DNA from: Endozoicomonas sp965198415
GTDB taxonomy: Bacteria; Pseudomonadota; Gammaproteobacteria; Pseudomonadales; Endozoicomonadaceae
Length of the DNA stretch: 64,000 nt
Assembly: GCA_965198415.1 (NCBI GenBank)
Contig: CBDAPN010000032.1
Location: forward strand, 186,001 to 250,000
Direction: 5' to 3'
In this document: positions 1 through 7,874 of the stretch, in pieces
How positions within the stretch are numbered: position 1 is the first letter of the stretch
How the letters are laid out: each line of letters opens with the position of its first letter
Notes under the pieces: generated by a model
The model's database searches: none
What the model was told of the DNA's origin: nothing
Seen by the model: only the letters and a program-made list of their open reading frames with translations
Position numbers and translations under genes: made by a program

Positions 1-689
1 CTGACATTACTTCCCCTTAACGATAACTTACGCTCCACAGGATCGAATCAAAGGGAAAGTACACTACCTACTTTTTTATTTCTATAATCGAGCTGGAGGT
101 TCTATTACAAACCTTCTAAAAAAATTGCGTTTCAAAATGCTCTCAAGCAAACCATATAATCCGACTGCCTTTGCCCTGATAATCGATGATATTTAAGGCT
201 CTATCACGCTGCTGTTTGGTGCCAACAACACCGGAAAGAGCTTCATTAGCCTCATAAAAGAACGAAGCTATGTGCAATCCGAATAATGTACTGGGCGCAA
301 GAGCGTGACTGTTGGCCCTTGCTGATCTGGAGCAAAAACTCCAAGTTGATCGGGATAGAGCATAGCCTGACAGCTTCGCTCCTCGCACAACAGTCAACAC
401 ATGGGTAATTCTTGGCTGGTCAGTTTATAAGTTCAGGCCTGACTTGCCAGTTACCGAATTTGTTCCAGCAATGCTGGCTGGCCCCAACCTGCAAGCTGGG
501 CATTACTCCCCTTAAAATATTGCTCCCAGAATGCCCTGATCGGCCTCATTTTATTTTCGCTACGATAGTCTTTCGCGTTTTTGCTGGCATAAGCCCGGCA
601 CCGATAATAAAAACCTCAGCATCACCCCAGTTGCTCAGAAGGCCTTCTTTTTTGAATTTAGAGATTTCTACACCCGCATCAATTTTCTT
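1..689. other. Non-coding or decayed stretch beside IS66 remnant
   Basis: No convincing gene is seen. On the minus strand about 640-470 reads open for roughly 50 codons (it includes SENKMRPIRAFWEQYFKG), but it has no start and stops at once, so it may be a scrap of an unidentified gene. The other open frames here lack ribosome sites and family likeness. Confidence 0.4.
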
Positions 690-1200
690 TAAAGGTCCCG
701 ATTGGTAACAGCATAAAGATAACCAGCAAACAGGTTGTGCCCTAACGCCTGGTCAACTCATACCGCCAACCCTTGGAACGATTTACAAAAGTCCACAGGG
801 TCGCGGTGCAGATCAACATTGGTCAGCGATAGAGGGACGAATCACCGGATTCATATCAGCGCCTCAATGAGTGTTCTTGCCAAAGTGACATTCGATGCCG
901 GACACCTTAATACCACTGGATAATTCGATAAATAAACCGACAGGCTGCTCAGGGGCAGGTTGTTCAGAGTTGATGGCTACTGGAACAAATGCAGTCTGTT
1001 TAGCAACCTCTGCCCTTGGCTGTATATTTTTGGGTTACCCTTCTTTTTCAGCACGGAAAGACAGCTTTTTTTCCAATACTAGAACTGATAGTCTTTAACG
1101 CCACTCTGACGACACCAGACTGATAGCTTCAGGCCTGATTCACGCCAGACATCGATACGCTGTTGCCAAAGCGCTTTTTCTTCAGGGGTAGCTTGCAGGT
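690..1200 (-). pseudogene. Degraded IS66-family element (tnpA and tnpB remnants)
   Basis: Reading the minus strand, about 1198-1082 translates as a TnpA-like helix segment (LQATPEEKALWQQ, then WRESGLKLSVWCRQSGVK) and meets a stop at 1079-1081 where the family continues. Open sequence resumes and ends with a typical TnpA tail (GLFIELSSGIKVSGIECHFG). A TnpB-like start (MNPVIRP) follows at 854, with VDLHRDPVDFCKSFQGLAV at about 822-769. These are recognisable IS66 accessory-protein motifs. Internal stops and frame changes make the element dead. No TnpC transposase was recognised. Confidence 0.7.
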
Positions 1201-1331
1201 GGACCTCCGTGTTATCGGGAGGTTTATGGTTTCGTTTTTGAGATTAGAACGGTCGGATGTTGGTTAAATAGGCGCTTACAATCTAACTAGGGCTCTTACT
1301 TAATTGATCGTTGAGGTTTGTTGTGAACGAA

Positions 1332-2270
1332 TTACTTGGCTTTTGCGTTTACAAGCCAACCATCAAGCACTTGTTTCAATTTATCTAATTGCTCTACATG
1401 TTTTACTTGATTCTTTGCCAGTTTATTGATGTTCTGCAACTTCCAACGAATCGCAGGCAAGTCCGCTGCATTAGGATAATCAAACAATGCCCAGTCAGGT
1501 TGTCCTCTTTTGAAGGACATTAGGAAGGCATGATCCCTTTCTGTGAAATGTTTTTGCAGCGAAATTAACATCATAGGCCTTACAGAAATTAAGTCTTCGC
1601 ACTCCACTTTTTCAAAAGTCATTCCGTCAAACTCGGCTTGAAATTTCTCACTTAAAGGCTGCCAGTTTGGCGACATGACTTCATTAATAGGCCGAGGATG
1701 ACTTAATGTATAGACTAAAAAACCGACGAAAATTTCTCTCGAAATTCCTTCACTGTCAAGTAACATTCGTACATCAAATAAATCGCGTGGGTGTTGACGA
1801 TCCATTGCTGCACACAATTTCCCACCATACAGATCGGGGAGACTAACTACCTGAATCTCAGCATAGCCAAACTCGTCCTCAACAGACTCTTTTACTGGCA
1901 TTACCTCAGCACTGCGTAATGTGCCTCTGGCGACGGGTGATACTTCAATTTTGATGGTAGCAACCGGACTTGAGACAATTATTCTCAGTTCATCAACTTT
2001 ATTATCCTGAATTGCTGCTCTGATACCCGGTTGAGTATTGATTCTATCTGTAATGCGTTGCAATGCTGCCCTGACATTGATCAAAGCTTGATCTCTTGGT
2101 TCAAGTGGAAGATAGGCGAGGTCAATATCTACTGATAAGCGAGGAAAATCCCTCACAAATAAATTAATGGCTGTGCCACCTTTAAGTGCAAAAACCGTCT
2201 CTGTTGCAACCACTGGCAGCATTCTTATGAGCAACAAAACCTGTTTGTAGTATGGGCTATCTTTATCCAT
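1332..2270 (-). CDS. abiEii: AbiEii-type nucleotidyltransferase toxin of a type IV toxin-antitoxin pair
   Basis: The predicted 312-residue protein is of the AbiEii/AbiGii family. An N-terminal nucleotidyltransferase signature is visible (LKGGTAINLF, then SVDIDLAYLP with the DxD pair). The family's second block also stands out (LYGGKLCAAMDRQHPRDLFD), containing the conserved lysine and arginine. Known members transfer nucleotides to RNA and arrest growth when not balanced by AbiEi. I take ATG at 2270, which overlaps the abiEi stop by 8 nt and has AAGG upstream. A GTG four codons earlier (2282) is possible. The length and all motifs look intact, so the toxin is probably functional. The natural role is likely phage defence or stabilisation of an accessory patch, which is inference. 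Confidence 0.88.
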   Translation of the reverse strand: MDKDSPYYKQVLLLIRMLPVVATETVFALKGGTAINLFVRDFPRLSVDIDLAYLPLEPRDQALINVRAALQRITDRINTQPGIRAAIQDNKVDELRIIVSSPVATIKIEVSPVARGTLRSAEVMPVKESVEDEFGYAEIQVVSLPDLYGGKLCAAMDRQHPRDLFDVRMLLDSEGISREIFVGFLVYTLSHPRPINEVMSPNWQPLSEKFQAEFDGMTFEKVECEDLISVRPMMLISLQKHFTERDHAFLMSFKRGQPDWALFDYPNAADLPAIRWKLQNINKLAKNQVKHVEQLDKLKQVLDGWLVNAKAK

Positions 2271-3054
2271 TATTTTGTTCACCTTTTTTGACGCTTAATA
2301 TCTCTGGCACTGTGATTTGATATCGCTCATCAAAACGTCCTTTTTCTACAACCTGACGCTTTCCTGCACCTAATTTAACTCTTGTTTCATCTACACGTTT
2401 GACCCACTGGTGATCGTAGTAACGACCCAGAAATAGAAATACTCGGTTTGTCTGAACAGAGCTGCTTCGTTCAAGAATATCTTGTACTTTCCTGGGGCTA
2501 AGATTTACTAAACCCTGAAATAATTCGGCGACATGCTCAAATGAAATCTGCTTTCCAATCGCACCGACCACTTCATAGGCAGCAAGTTCTGCACAGCTGA
2601 CGGTTAGTTTTTTCCCTTTCACCGTGATTCTTTTTAAATCTTTCTCGGGGTTCAATTCAAGTTTATGGTTTCCACAATAAAACCAATTCTGATAAGGGAA
2701 CTCACGAAACCATTTTGGTAAGGACGACTTGTGTTTTACGCAAACCCAAACCTGCTCTTTGTTCAGTTGTAAATAGTGACTCAATCCTTGGTGGGTTAAG
2801 CTACTCAATCCAGCCAAATGAACTAAGACCCCCAACTGCACATCCAATGCTTGAATGGCATCAACCCAAGTTGGCTTTATATCGCTTTGCGAATATGTAC
2901 GATAGTACACTCCAGAACTAAGCTTCTTCAGCCAACCGCTCTGTGCGTACTTTTGAGCCAAGGAGTAGCTCACACCGTTTTCAGTCAGCCATTGCTGAAG
3001 TACTAGAGCACCAAGGGAAGTATGAGCAACAAGCCAGTTTATTTTAGATGACAT
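2263..3054 (-). CDS. abiEi: AbiEi-type antitoxin/autorepressor
   Basis: This 263-residue protein (MSSKINWLVAHTSLG start) precedes the AbiEii toxin and overlaps it by 8 nt, so the two are translationally coupled. The N-terminus resembles the winged-helix domain of AbiEi antitoxins (about residues 15-60, including SLAQKYAQSGWLKKLSSGVY), followed by the larger AbiEi C-terminal domain. The family represses its own promoter and neutralises the toxin without forming a stable complex (type IV). The start at 3054 is preferred over an ATG at 3096 because GGGGG lies about six bases upstream. The upstream ATG also sits inside a perfect palindrome that looks like the operator. Confidence 0.85.
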   Translation of the reverse strand: MSSKINWLVAHTSLGALVLQQWLTENGVSYSLAQKYAQSGWLKKLSSGVYYRTYSQSDIKPTWVDAIQALDVQLGVLVHLAGLSSLTHQGLSHYLQLNKEQVWVCVKHKSSLPKWFREFPYQNWFYCGNHKLELNPEKDLKRITVKGKKLTVSCAELAAYEVVGAIGKQISFEHVAELFQGLVNLSPRKVQDILERSSSVQTNRVFLFLGRYYDHQWVKRVDETRVKLGAGKRQVVEKGRFDERYQITVPEILSVKKGEQNNG

Positions 3055-3087
3055 TTTAACCCCCAAAGTGTGAATATCACGAATAGT

Positions 3088-3105
3088 ATAAACCATATGG
3101 TTTAT
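3088..3105. promoter_or_regulatory. Perfect 18-bp palindrome, candidate AbiEi operator
   Basis: ATAAACCATATGGTTTAT is an exact inverted repeat about 35 bp before the abiEi start. TATAAT on the minus strand (3108-3103) overlaps it, so bound protein would block the promoter. The half-site ATAAACCA recurs at about 3151-3158. AbiEi proteins are known to bind inverted repeats in their own promoters; assigning this site to AbiEi is inference. Confidence 0.55.
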
Positions 3106-3118
3106 TATAATAGGAATT

Positions 3119-3137
3119 TTAATACTTTAGGTATTAA
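3119..3137. promoter_or_regulatory. Second inverted repeat upstream of abiEi
   Basis: TTAATAC and GTATTAA are separated by five bases, about 65-80 bp before the abiEi start, near where a -35 region would lie. Together with the palindrome at 3088-3105 this gives two operator-like repeats, the arrangement known for studied AbiE promoters. Confidence 0.4.
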
Positions 3138-3327
3138 TATACTAAATTTTATAAACCAAGTTCGCTAACGTGGTGTCCAAAACTACTGGTGCGGATCACC
3201 CATAGGCTGTCCCATAACACCTGTTGTTAGCTGCTGTAGTGGTCTAATAGCACCGGACACTGAAATGCGAGACAATTCGATCAACCATTTTAGGTGTCAC
3301 AATGAGCGGCCTGTAAGAAATCACTTA

Positions 3328-3434
3328 TTTTCCAGTATTCTGAGCTTTGTTTATCTCCAGAAAATGCAGATAGCGCAAGAGTTTACGAATATTTATCAAC
3401 ACCAACGCGAGCTGTTTAAAGGGGTGGTTGGAGC
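3328..3434. repeat. Dispersed repeat, copy 1 (partner at 50299)
   Basis: About 107 bp here closely resemble 50299-50405. Both begin ATTTTCCAGTATTCT and end near GAGCTGTTTAAAGG. On plus both copies read in one frame as SSILSFVYLQK followed by QHQRELFKGVV. On minus copy 1 reads FKQLALVL, later LHFLEINKAQNTGK and a stop, like a transposase tail. Coding strand and origin are unresolved. Confidence 0.6.
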
Positions 3435-3572
3435 TTTCATCAAAATTTTTGTAAAGGGTAAAGATTACCTGCTACCAAAATTTGCAGGTGTCATCAATGC
3501 ATAAGTCCTAAAGTACAAAAATATTTTGAAAAAAAAACGATTAGTATTGGAAGAAAGAAAGGAAGAGGTCTT

Positions 3573-3602
3573 TATAATTCAGGGTGTTAGCCCTGAATTA
3601 TA
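3573..3602. terminator. Hairpin downstream of pilC
   Basis: Twelve-base arms (TATAATTCAGGG and CCCTGAATTATA) flank a six-base loop, 38 bp past the pilC stop. There is no clear T-tract on either strand, so it could end pilC transcription, protect the 3' end, or be a repeat element. Confidence 0.45.
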
Positions 3603-3639
3603 GTAAAGTGAAACAGTAAAAAAGCGATCAGGCGGTTTA

Positions 3640-4860
3640 CTACACCACCGAACCAAGCTGAAAGATTGGCAAGTACATGGCGACGATCAGGCCGCCAACC
3701 AGTACGCCGAGTACGGACATGATAATCGGCTCCATCAGGCTGGTCAGGCCGTCTACCATGTTGTCCACTTCTTCTTCGTAAAAGGTTGCGACTTTATCGA
3801 GCATTTCATCCAGAGCGCCGGATTCTTCACCGATGGCGACCATCTGTATCGCCATAGAAGGAAAGATACCGGAGTTTTTCATGGAAAACTGTAGCTGCTG
3901 ACCGGTTGAGACGTCTTCTTTGATTCTTGCCGTGGCTTCGGCATAAACCACATTACCCGCAGCACCGGCAACGGAATCCAGTGCTTCTACCAGCGGTACA
4001 CCGGCAGCAAATGTCGTGGCAAGGGTGCGACCAAAGCGGGCAACAGCGGATTTATCGAGGATCTCTCCGACGATGGGCAGTTTCAAAACGAGCCGGTCCA
4101 TAGTGTTTCGGGCGGACTGGGAGGTTTTCAGGGTGCGTTTAATCAGAAATACGCTGACGATGGCAATGCCCAAAAAGTAAAGCCAGTAAGCCTGCACCAA
4201 TTCTGAGAGGTTGATGACCATTTTAGTGAATGCTGGCAGTTCGGCTCCAAACCCCTGAAAGACCTCTTCAAATTGTGGCACTACCTTGACCAGAAGAATG
4301 GCGGTCACAATCACCGCAATACAAACGACGGCGATCGGGTAGTTCATGGCTTTTTTAATTTTGGCTTTCAGTGCTTCTGTTTTCTCTTTATAGGTGGCGA
4401 TACGGTCAAGCAACGTTTCCAAAGCGCCGGACTGTTCTCCGGAGGCAACGAGATTGCAGTAGAGGTCGTCAAAATACTCCGGGTGCTTTTTCAACGAGTC
4501 GGCAAACGTACTGCCTCCGGCCACTTCGTTTTTGACTTTGATGATGAGGTCGCGCATGGCCGGTTTTTCCATGCCCTCGGCGGTGATGTCAAAGGCTTGC
4601 AGCAAAGGAACCCCGGCACGCATCATGGTTGCCATTTGACGGGTGAACAGGGCGATGTCCAGAGGTTTGATTTTTGCTGCACCGCCAAAGCTGAAAGAGG
4701 CACTTTTTTTGCTCACTTTAGTGGCATTAATGCCTTTTTTTCTCAGCTCGGCTTTAATCAGTGCGATGCTAGACCCTTGCATCTCTCCTTTTGTTTTGCG
4801 TCCGGCTTTGTCTTTCCCTTGCCAGACGAAGGTGGAAGTTTTTGCTGGTTTTGCGGCCAT
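3640..4860 (-). CDS. pilC: Type IV pilus inner-membrane platform protein PilC
   Basis: The predicted 406-residue GspF/PilC-family protein matches the family's usual length. It has two T2SSF repeats, around residues 70-195 (IALFTRQMATMMRAGVPLL) and 270-395 (FGRTLATTFAAGVPLVEAL). Each is followed by membrane helices, at about residues 175-195, 225-245 and near the C-terminus (VLGVLVGGLIVAMYLPIF). PilC couples the cytoplasmic motors PilB/PilT to pilin assembly. It stands alone here: pilB is on the same strand but about 38.5 kb away (43410-45113), although pilBC is usually an operon. It must therefore use its own promoter. No strong ribosome site is visible before the ATG. Confidence 0.92.
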   Translation of the reverse strand: MAAKPAKTSTFVWQGKDKAGRKTKGEMQGSSIALIKAELRKKGINATKVSKKSASFSFGGAAKIKPLDIALFTRQMATMMRAGVPLLQAFDITAEGMEKPAMRDLIIKVKNEVAGGSTFADSLKKHPEYFDDLYCNLVASGEQSGALETLLDRIATYKEKTEALKAKIKKAMNYPIAVVCIAVIVTAILLVKVVPQFEEVFQGFGAELPAFTKMVINLSELVQAYWLYFLGIAIVSVFLIKRTLKTSQSARNTMDRLVLKLPIVGEILDKSAVARFGRTLATTFAAGVPLVEALDSVAGAAGNVVYAEATARIKEDVSTGQQLQFSMKNSGIFPSMAIQMVAIGEESGALDEMLDKVATFYEEEVDNMVDGLTSLMEPIIMSVLGVLVGGLIVAMYLPIFQLGSVV

Positions 4861-5167
4861 AATATACGCGATCCGTAGCTGATTTTAGTAACTGTTTTTT
4901 AAGTGTATTTTGTATTTTTCAGGCGGATTATAAATTTACTTTCTTCAAGTTGATATTAGAGAGAATACATAAGTTCAGTATTTTTTTGGCTCTCGCTGAT
5001 CATTGTCTGCCCAAAAAGTAATTACTGTTTGTTTCGGTCAAATATGAGCTGTCATTAATTCCGCAAGGCTCACAGTAGCGCCCGTGCGCCCCCGCAGGGA
5101 GACAGGGGAAAATGGCCCGCTAATATTTTCGGGCATTTAGGGCAACACGCTGTCGAAATAGTGCAGA

Positions 5168-5986
5168 CTATTTTTCGACAACCTTCGAAGGCTCTTCGGT
5201 GCGCTCAAAGTTATCAACATTAATGGCAGTAAGGCTTCTGCCCCAGACGCAACCGGTATCAATGGCGTGAATGTTGCTGTGGCCACTGTCGCCTTCAAGG
5301 GCTGCCCAGTGCCCGAAGATGATGCTCTGTTGATGACAGGGGCTAGAGGGAAAACTGAACCAGGGGGCAAAACCCGCTTTGGGAACGGAGCCTTTGCTGT
5401 CAAGGTCGAGGACACCGTGGGCGTCACAGAAACGCATTTGGGTTAGATAGGCGGCGGTGAGCCGTAGCTTTTTTTTGAGCTTTAGCTCATCGTCCCACGG
5501 TCTTGGCTTGCTCGTTTTGAAAATTTTGCCCAGCCATTTTTTACATTTATCTGAGCGCAGCGCCTGTTCTAACCGTTGCGCTTCTCGGATCGCCTGCTCA
5601 ATGCTCCATACCGGCGGAATACCAGCATGAACCATGGTGACCTTGCGGCTAACGTCGTGGTGCAGCATGGGGCGAAAGCGCAGCCATTGGATCAGCTCAT
5701 CGGCGTCGGGGGCGGTTAGTAGCTCATCCAGAGTATCTTTATTTTTTTGACTACGAATGCCGTAGGCCACGGCCAGCAGGTGAAGGTCGTGGTTGCCAAG
5801 AACGGCAATGCAACGGTCCTCAAGGCTTTTCAGGTAACGCAAGGTTTGCAGAGATTTCGGCCCCCGATTGACCATATCGCCAGCCACCCAGAGGGTGTCG
5901 TGCTCCGGGTCGAAGCTGAGTTTATCGAGCAGGCGACGCAGCGAATCGTAGCAGCCCTGAATGTCTCCAACGGCATAGGTGGCCAT
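5168..5986 (-). CDS. apaH: Bis(5'-nucleosyl)-tetraphosphatase, symmetrical
   Basis: ApaH hydrolyses Ap4A to two ADP in the cytoplasm. The predicted 272 residues show the metallophosphoesterase signatures in order: GDIQGCYDSL near the start, then GDMVNRGPKS, GNHDLHLLA, and VHAGIPP around residue 140. The C-terminus contains FGHWAA and IDTGCVWG, as in family members. It is the last gene of the minus-strand cluster surA-pdxA-rsmA-apaH, a widely conserved order in gammaproteobacteria, and starts 14 bp after rsmA ends. The stop codon lies inside an imperfect hairpin (5152-5179). Confidence 0.95.
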   Translation of the reverse strand: MATYAVGDIQGCYDSLRRLLDKLSFDPEHDTLWVAGDMVNRGPKSLQTLRYLKSLEDRCIAVLGNHDLHLLAVAYGIRSQKNKDTLDELLTAPDADELIQWLRFRPMLHHDVSRKVTMVHAGIPPVWSIEQAIREAQRLEQALRSDKCKKWLGKIFKTSKPRPWDDELKLKKKLRLTAAYLTQMRFCDAHGVLDLDSKGSVPKAGFAPWFSFPSSPCHQQSIIFGHWAALEGDSGHSNIHAIDTGCVWGRSLTAINVDNFERTEEPSKVVEK

Positions 5987-5999
5987 CTGCGCTCCTTAA

Positions 6000-6797
6000 T
6001 TATCTTTCGCTCAAATAATCGGCAATCCGCACATACTCAGCAAGTGTCAGAACTTCGGGGCGGGCTGAAGGGTTGATATCAAGAGTGGTTAATTCGTCCG
6101 CCTGCAAATGTTGCTTGAGGGTGTTGCGAACGGTTTTACGCCGCTGGCTGAAGGCGTCGCGAACAACCTGCTCCAGTTTCTGGCGGTCTTTGCAGGGGTT
6201 GGGCAGTTGGCGATACGGCTCTAAGCGGACAATCGCCGAATCCACCTTGGGCGCTGGCTTAAAGGCACCGGGTCCCACGGTGAACAGGTTATCCACCCGG
6301 CAATAGTACTGGGTCATAATGCCAAGGCGGCCGTAGTGTTTCTCCCCGGGGCTCGCGGCTAAGCGTTGCACCACCTCTTTTTGTAGCATGAAGTGCATAT
6401 CTTTAATCAGGCTTTCAAAGCTCAGCAGATGAAAGATGAGCGCAGTGGAGATGTTATAAGGCAGATTGCCAATAATACGCAGTGGGCGGTCGTCGGTTTT
6501 CAGGCTGGAGAAGTCAAATTTCAGCGCATCGGCTTCGTGGATGCGGAAGTTTTTATTCAAACCAAAGCGCAGCAGTAGCGTGGGGATCAGGTCTCGATCC
6601 AGCTCCACGACGTCCAGCTCGCCAGCCCGCTCCAGCACATCAGCGGTTAAGGCGCCCTGCCCCGGACCAATCTCAACAAGGTGTTCACCCGCCTTTGGAT
6701 GAATGGAGGCGATGATGTTGTCGATGACGCCGTGGTCATGGAGAAAATTCTGGCCAAAACGTTTGCGGGCTTTGTGGTAAGGGACGGCTTGGGACAT
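6000..6797 (-). CDS. rsmA: 16S rRNA (adenine(1518)-N6/adenine(1519)-N6)-dimethyltransferase
   Basis: RsmA/KsgA dimethylates two adjacent adenines near the 3' end of 16S rRNA late in small-subunit assembly. The predicted 265-residue protein has the SAM-binding motif LVEIGPGQGALT (about residues 40-51), an acidic residue after motif II (VVELDRDL) and the catalytic motif NLPYNIS (about 113-119). The RNA-binding C-terminal domain contains FSQRRKTVRNTL. It lies between pdxA and apaH in the conserved cluster, with short spacers that suggest co-transcription. Confidence 0.96.
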   Translation of the reverse strand: MSQAVPYHKARKRFGQNFLHDHGVIDNIIASIHPKAGEHLVEIGPGQGALTADVLERAGELDVVELDRDLIPTLLLRFGLNKNFRIHEADALKFDFSSLKTDDRPLRIIGNLPYNISTALIFHLLSFESLIKDMHFMLQKEVVQRLAASPGEKHYGRLGIMTQYYCRVDNLFTVGPGAFKPAPKVDSAIVRLEPYRQLPNPCKDRQKLEQVVRDAFSQRRKTVRNTLKQHLQADELTTLDINPSARPEVLTLAEYVRIADYLSER

Positions 6798-6860
6798 AAA
6801 AAATGCATTGCTCAGAAGTAGTTTGACCGCCGCAATGATACCGCCCTGCCGTGGTTTTTG

Positions 6861-7865
6861 CTATGGCCGGTGTGTCATCTGCAGGGCAGTCTCAATGGCT
6901 GTGTTTAAACTGCCCGGGTCAATGTTACCGGTACCCGCCAAATCAAGCGCTGTCCCATGATCCACCGAGGTACGCACAATTGGCAGCCCCAGAGTAACAT
7001 TTACCGCTTTGCCAAAGCCTTTGTACTTGAGCACCGGTAAGCCCTGATCGTGGTACATAGCCAGCACGGCATCAGCCTTTTGTAGTCGCTCGGGGTTAAA
7101 CAGGGTGTCTGCCGGCAACGGGCCGCTTAAGTTCATACCAGCAACCCGGCACTGCTCCAACACGGGGATAATGGTTTCAATCTCCTCCATGCCAAGATGG
7201 CCGCCTTCGCCAGCGTGAGGGTTGAGCCCACACACCAGAATGTGCGGGGCTAAAATGCCAAACTTGGTTTGCAGCTCCCGGTGCAAGATATGAATCACCT
7301 GATTCAGAGAGTCCCGGGTAATGGCAGCCGGTACCTGCGACAAGGGTAAATGTGTGGTCGCCAGAGCCACCCGTAGGCCCTTCGTTGCCAGCATCATCAC
7401 GACTTTTTCTGTCCCGGTTGCCGCAGCGAGAAACTCGGTATGACCACTAAAAGGCACACCGGCGTTGTTAATCACCTCTTTATTAACGGGTCCGGTGACC
7501 ATGGCGTCAAACAGGCCATCAACGCAGCCTTGCACAGCCAGGTTCAGGGTGTTCAACACGTAACGGCCATTCTCAGGGTTCAATGTACCCGCCTTCGCCG
7601 GGCAGGCCATTGATACCGGAGCCACCAGCACGGTGTTCTTTTTTGCCGGCTCACGGCACGACGCAGTAAATAGCTTAATATCAACGTTAAGCCCCAGTTG
7701 CGCCGCGCGCTGGGACAGCAGCTGCGGGTCAGCGGCAACCACCCATTGCACCGGCTTAGCAAAGGTGGGTTGCTGGCAAGCCAGCAGCAGGCAGAGGTCT
7801 GGCCCGATACCCGCCGGCTCCCCGGCGGTAATCACCAAACGAGGAGTGGTTGTGAAAGTATCCAT
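6861..7865 (-). CDS. pdxA: 4-hydroxythreonine-4-phosphate dehydrogenase
   Basis: PdxA oxidises 4-phosphohydroxy-L-threonine in the DXP-dependent route to pyridoxal phosphate. The predicted 334 residues fit the family. Visible signatures are TAGEPAGIGPDL at the N-terminus, VTGPVNKEVIN, FSGHTEFLA (metal-site histidine), CGLNPHAGEGG, and AMYHDQGLPVLKY with the second metal histidine, then TSVDHGTALDLAGTG. It starts 9 bp after surA ends, so the two genes are very likely in one transcript. Confidence 0.96.
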   Translation of the reverse strand: MDTFTTTPRLVITAGEPAGIGPDLCLLLACQQPTFAKPVQWVVAADPQLLSQRAAQLGLNVDIKLFTASCREPAKKNTVLVAPVSMACPAKAGTLNPENGRYVLNTLNLAVQGCVDGLFDAMVTGPVNKEVINNAGVPFSGHTEFLAAATGTEKVVMMLATKGLRVALATTHLPLSQVPAAITRDSLNQVIHILHRELQTKFGILAPHILVCGLNPHAGEGGHLGMEEIETIIPVLEQCRVAGMNLSGPLPADTLFNPERLQKADAVLAMYHDQGLPVLKYKGFGKAVNVTLGLPIVRTSVDHGTALDLAGTGNIDPGSLNTAIETALQMTHRP

Positions 7866-7874
7866 ATCAGCGCA

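Noticed and set aside
4273..4878. Plus-strand frame of 201 codons
   Set aside because: Antisense to pilC; composition is typical of a shadow frame.
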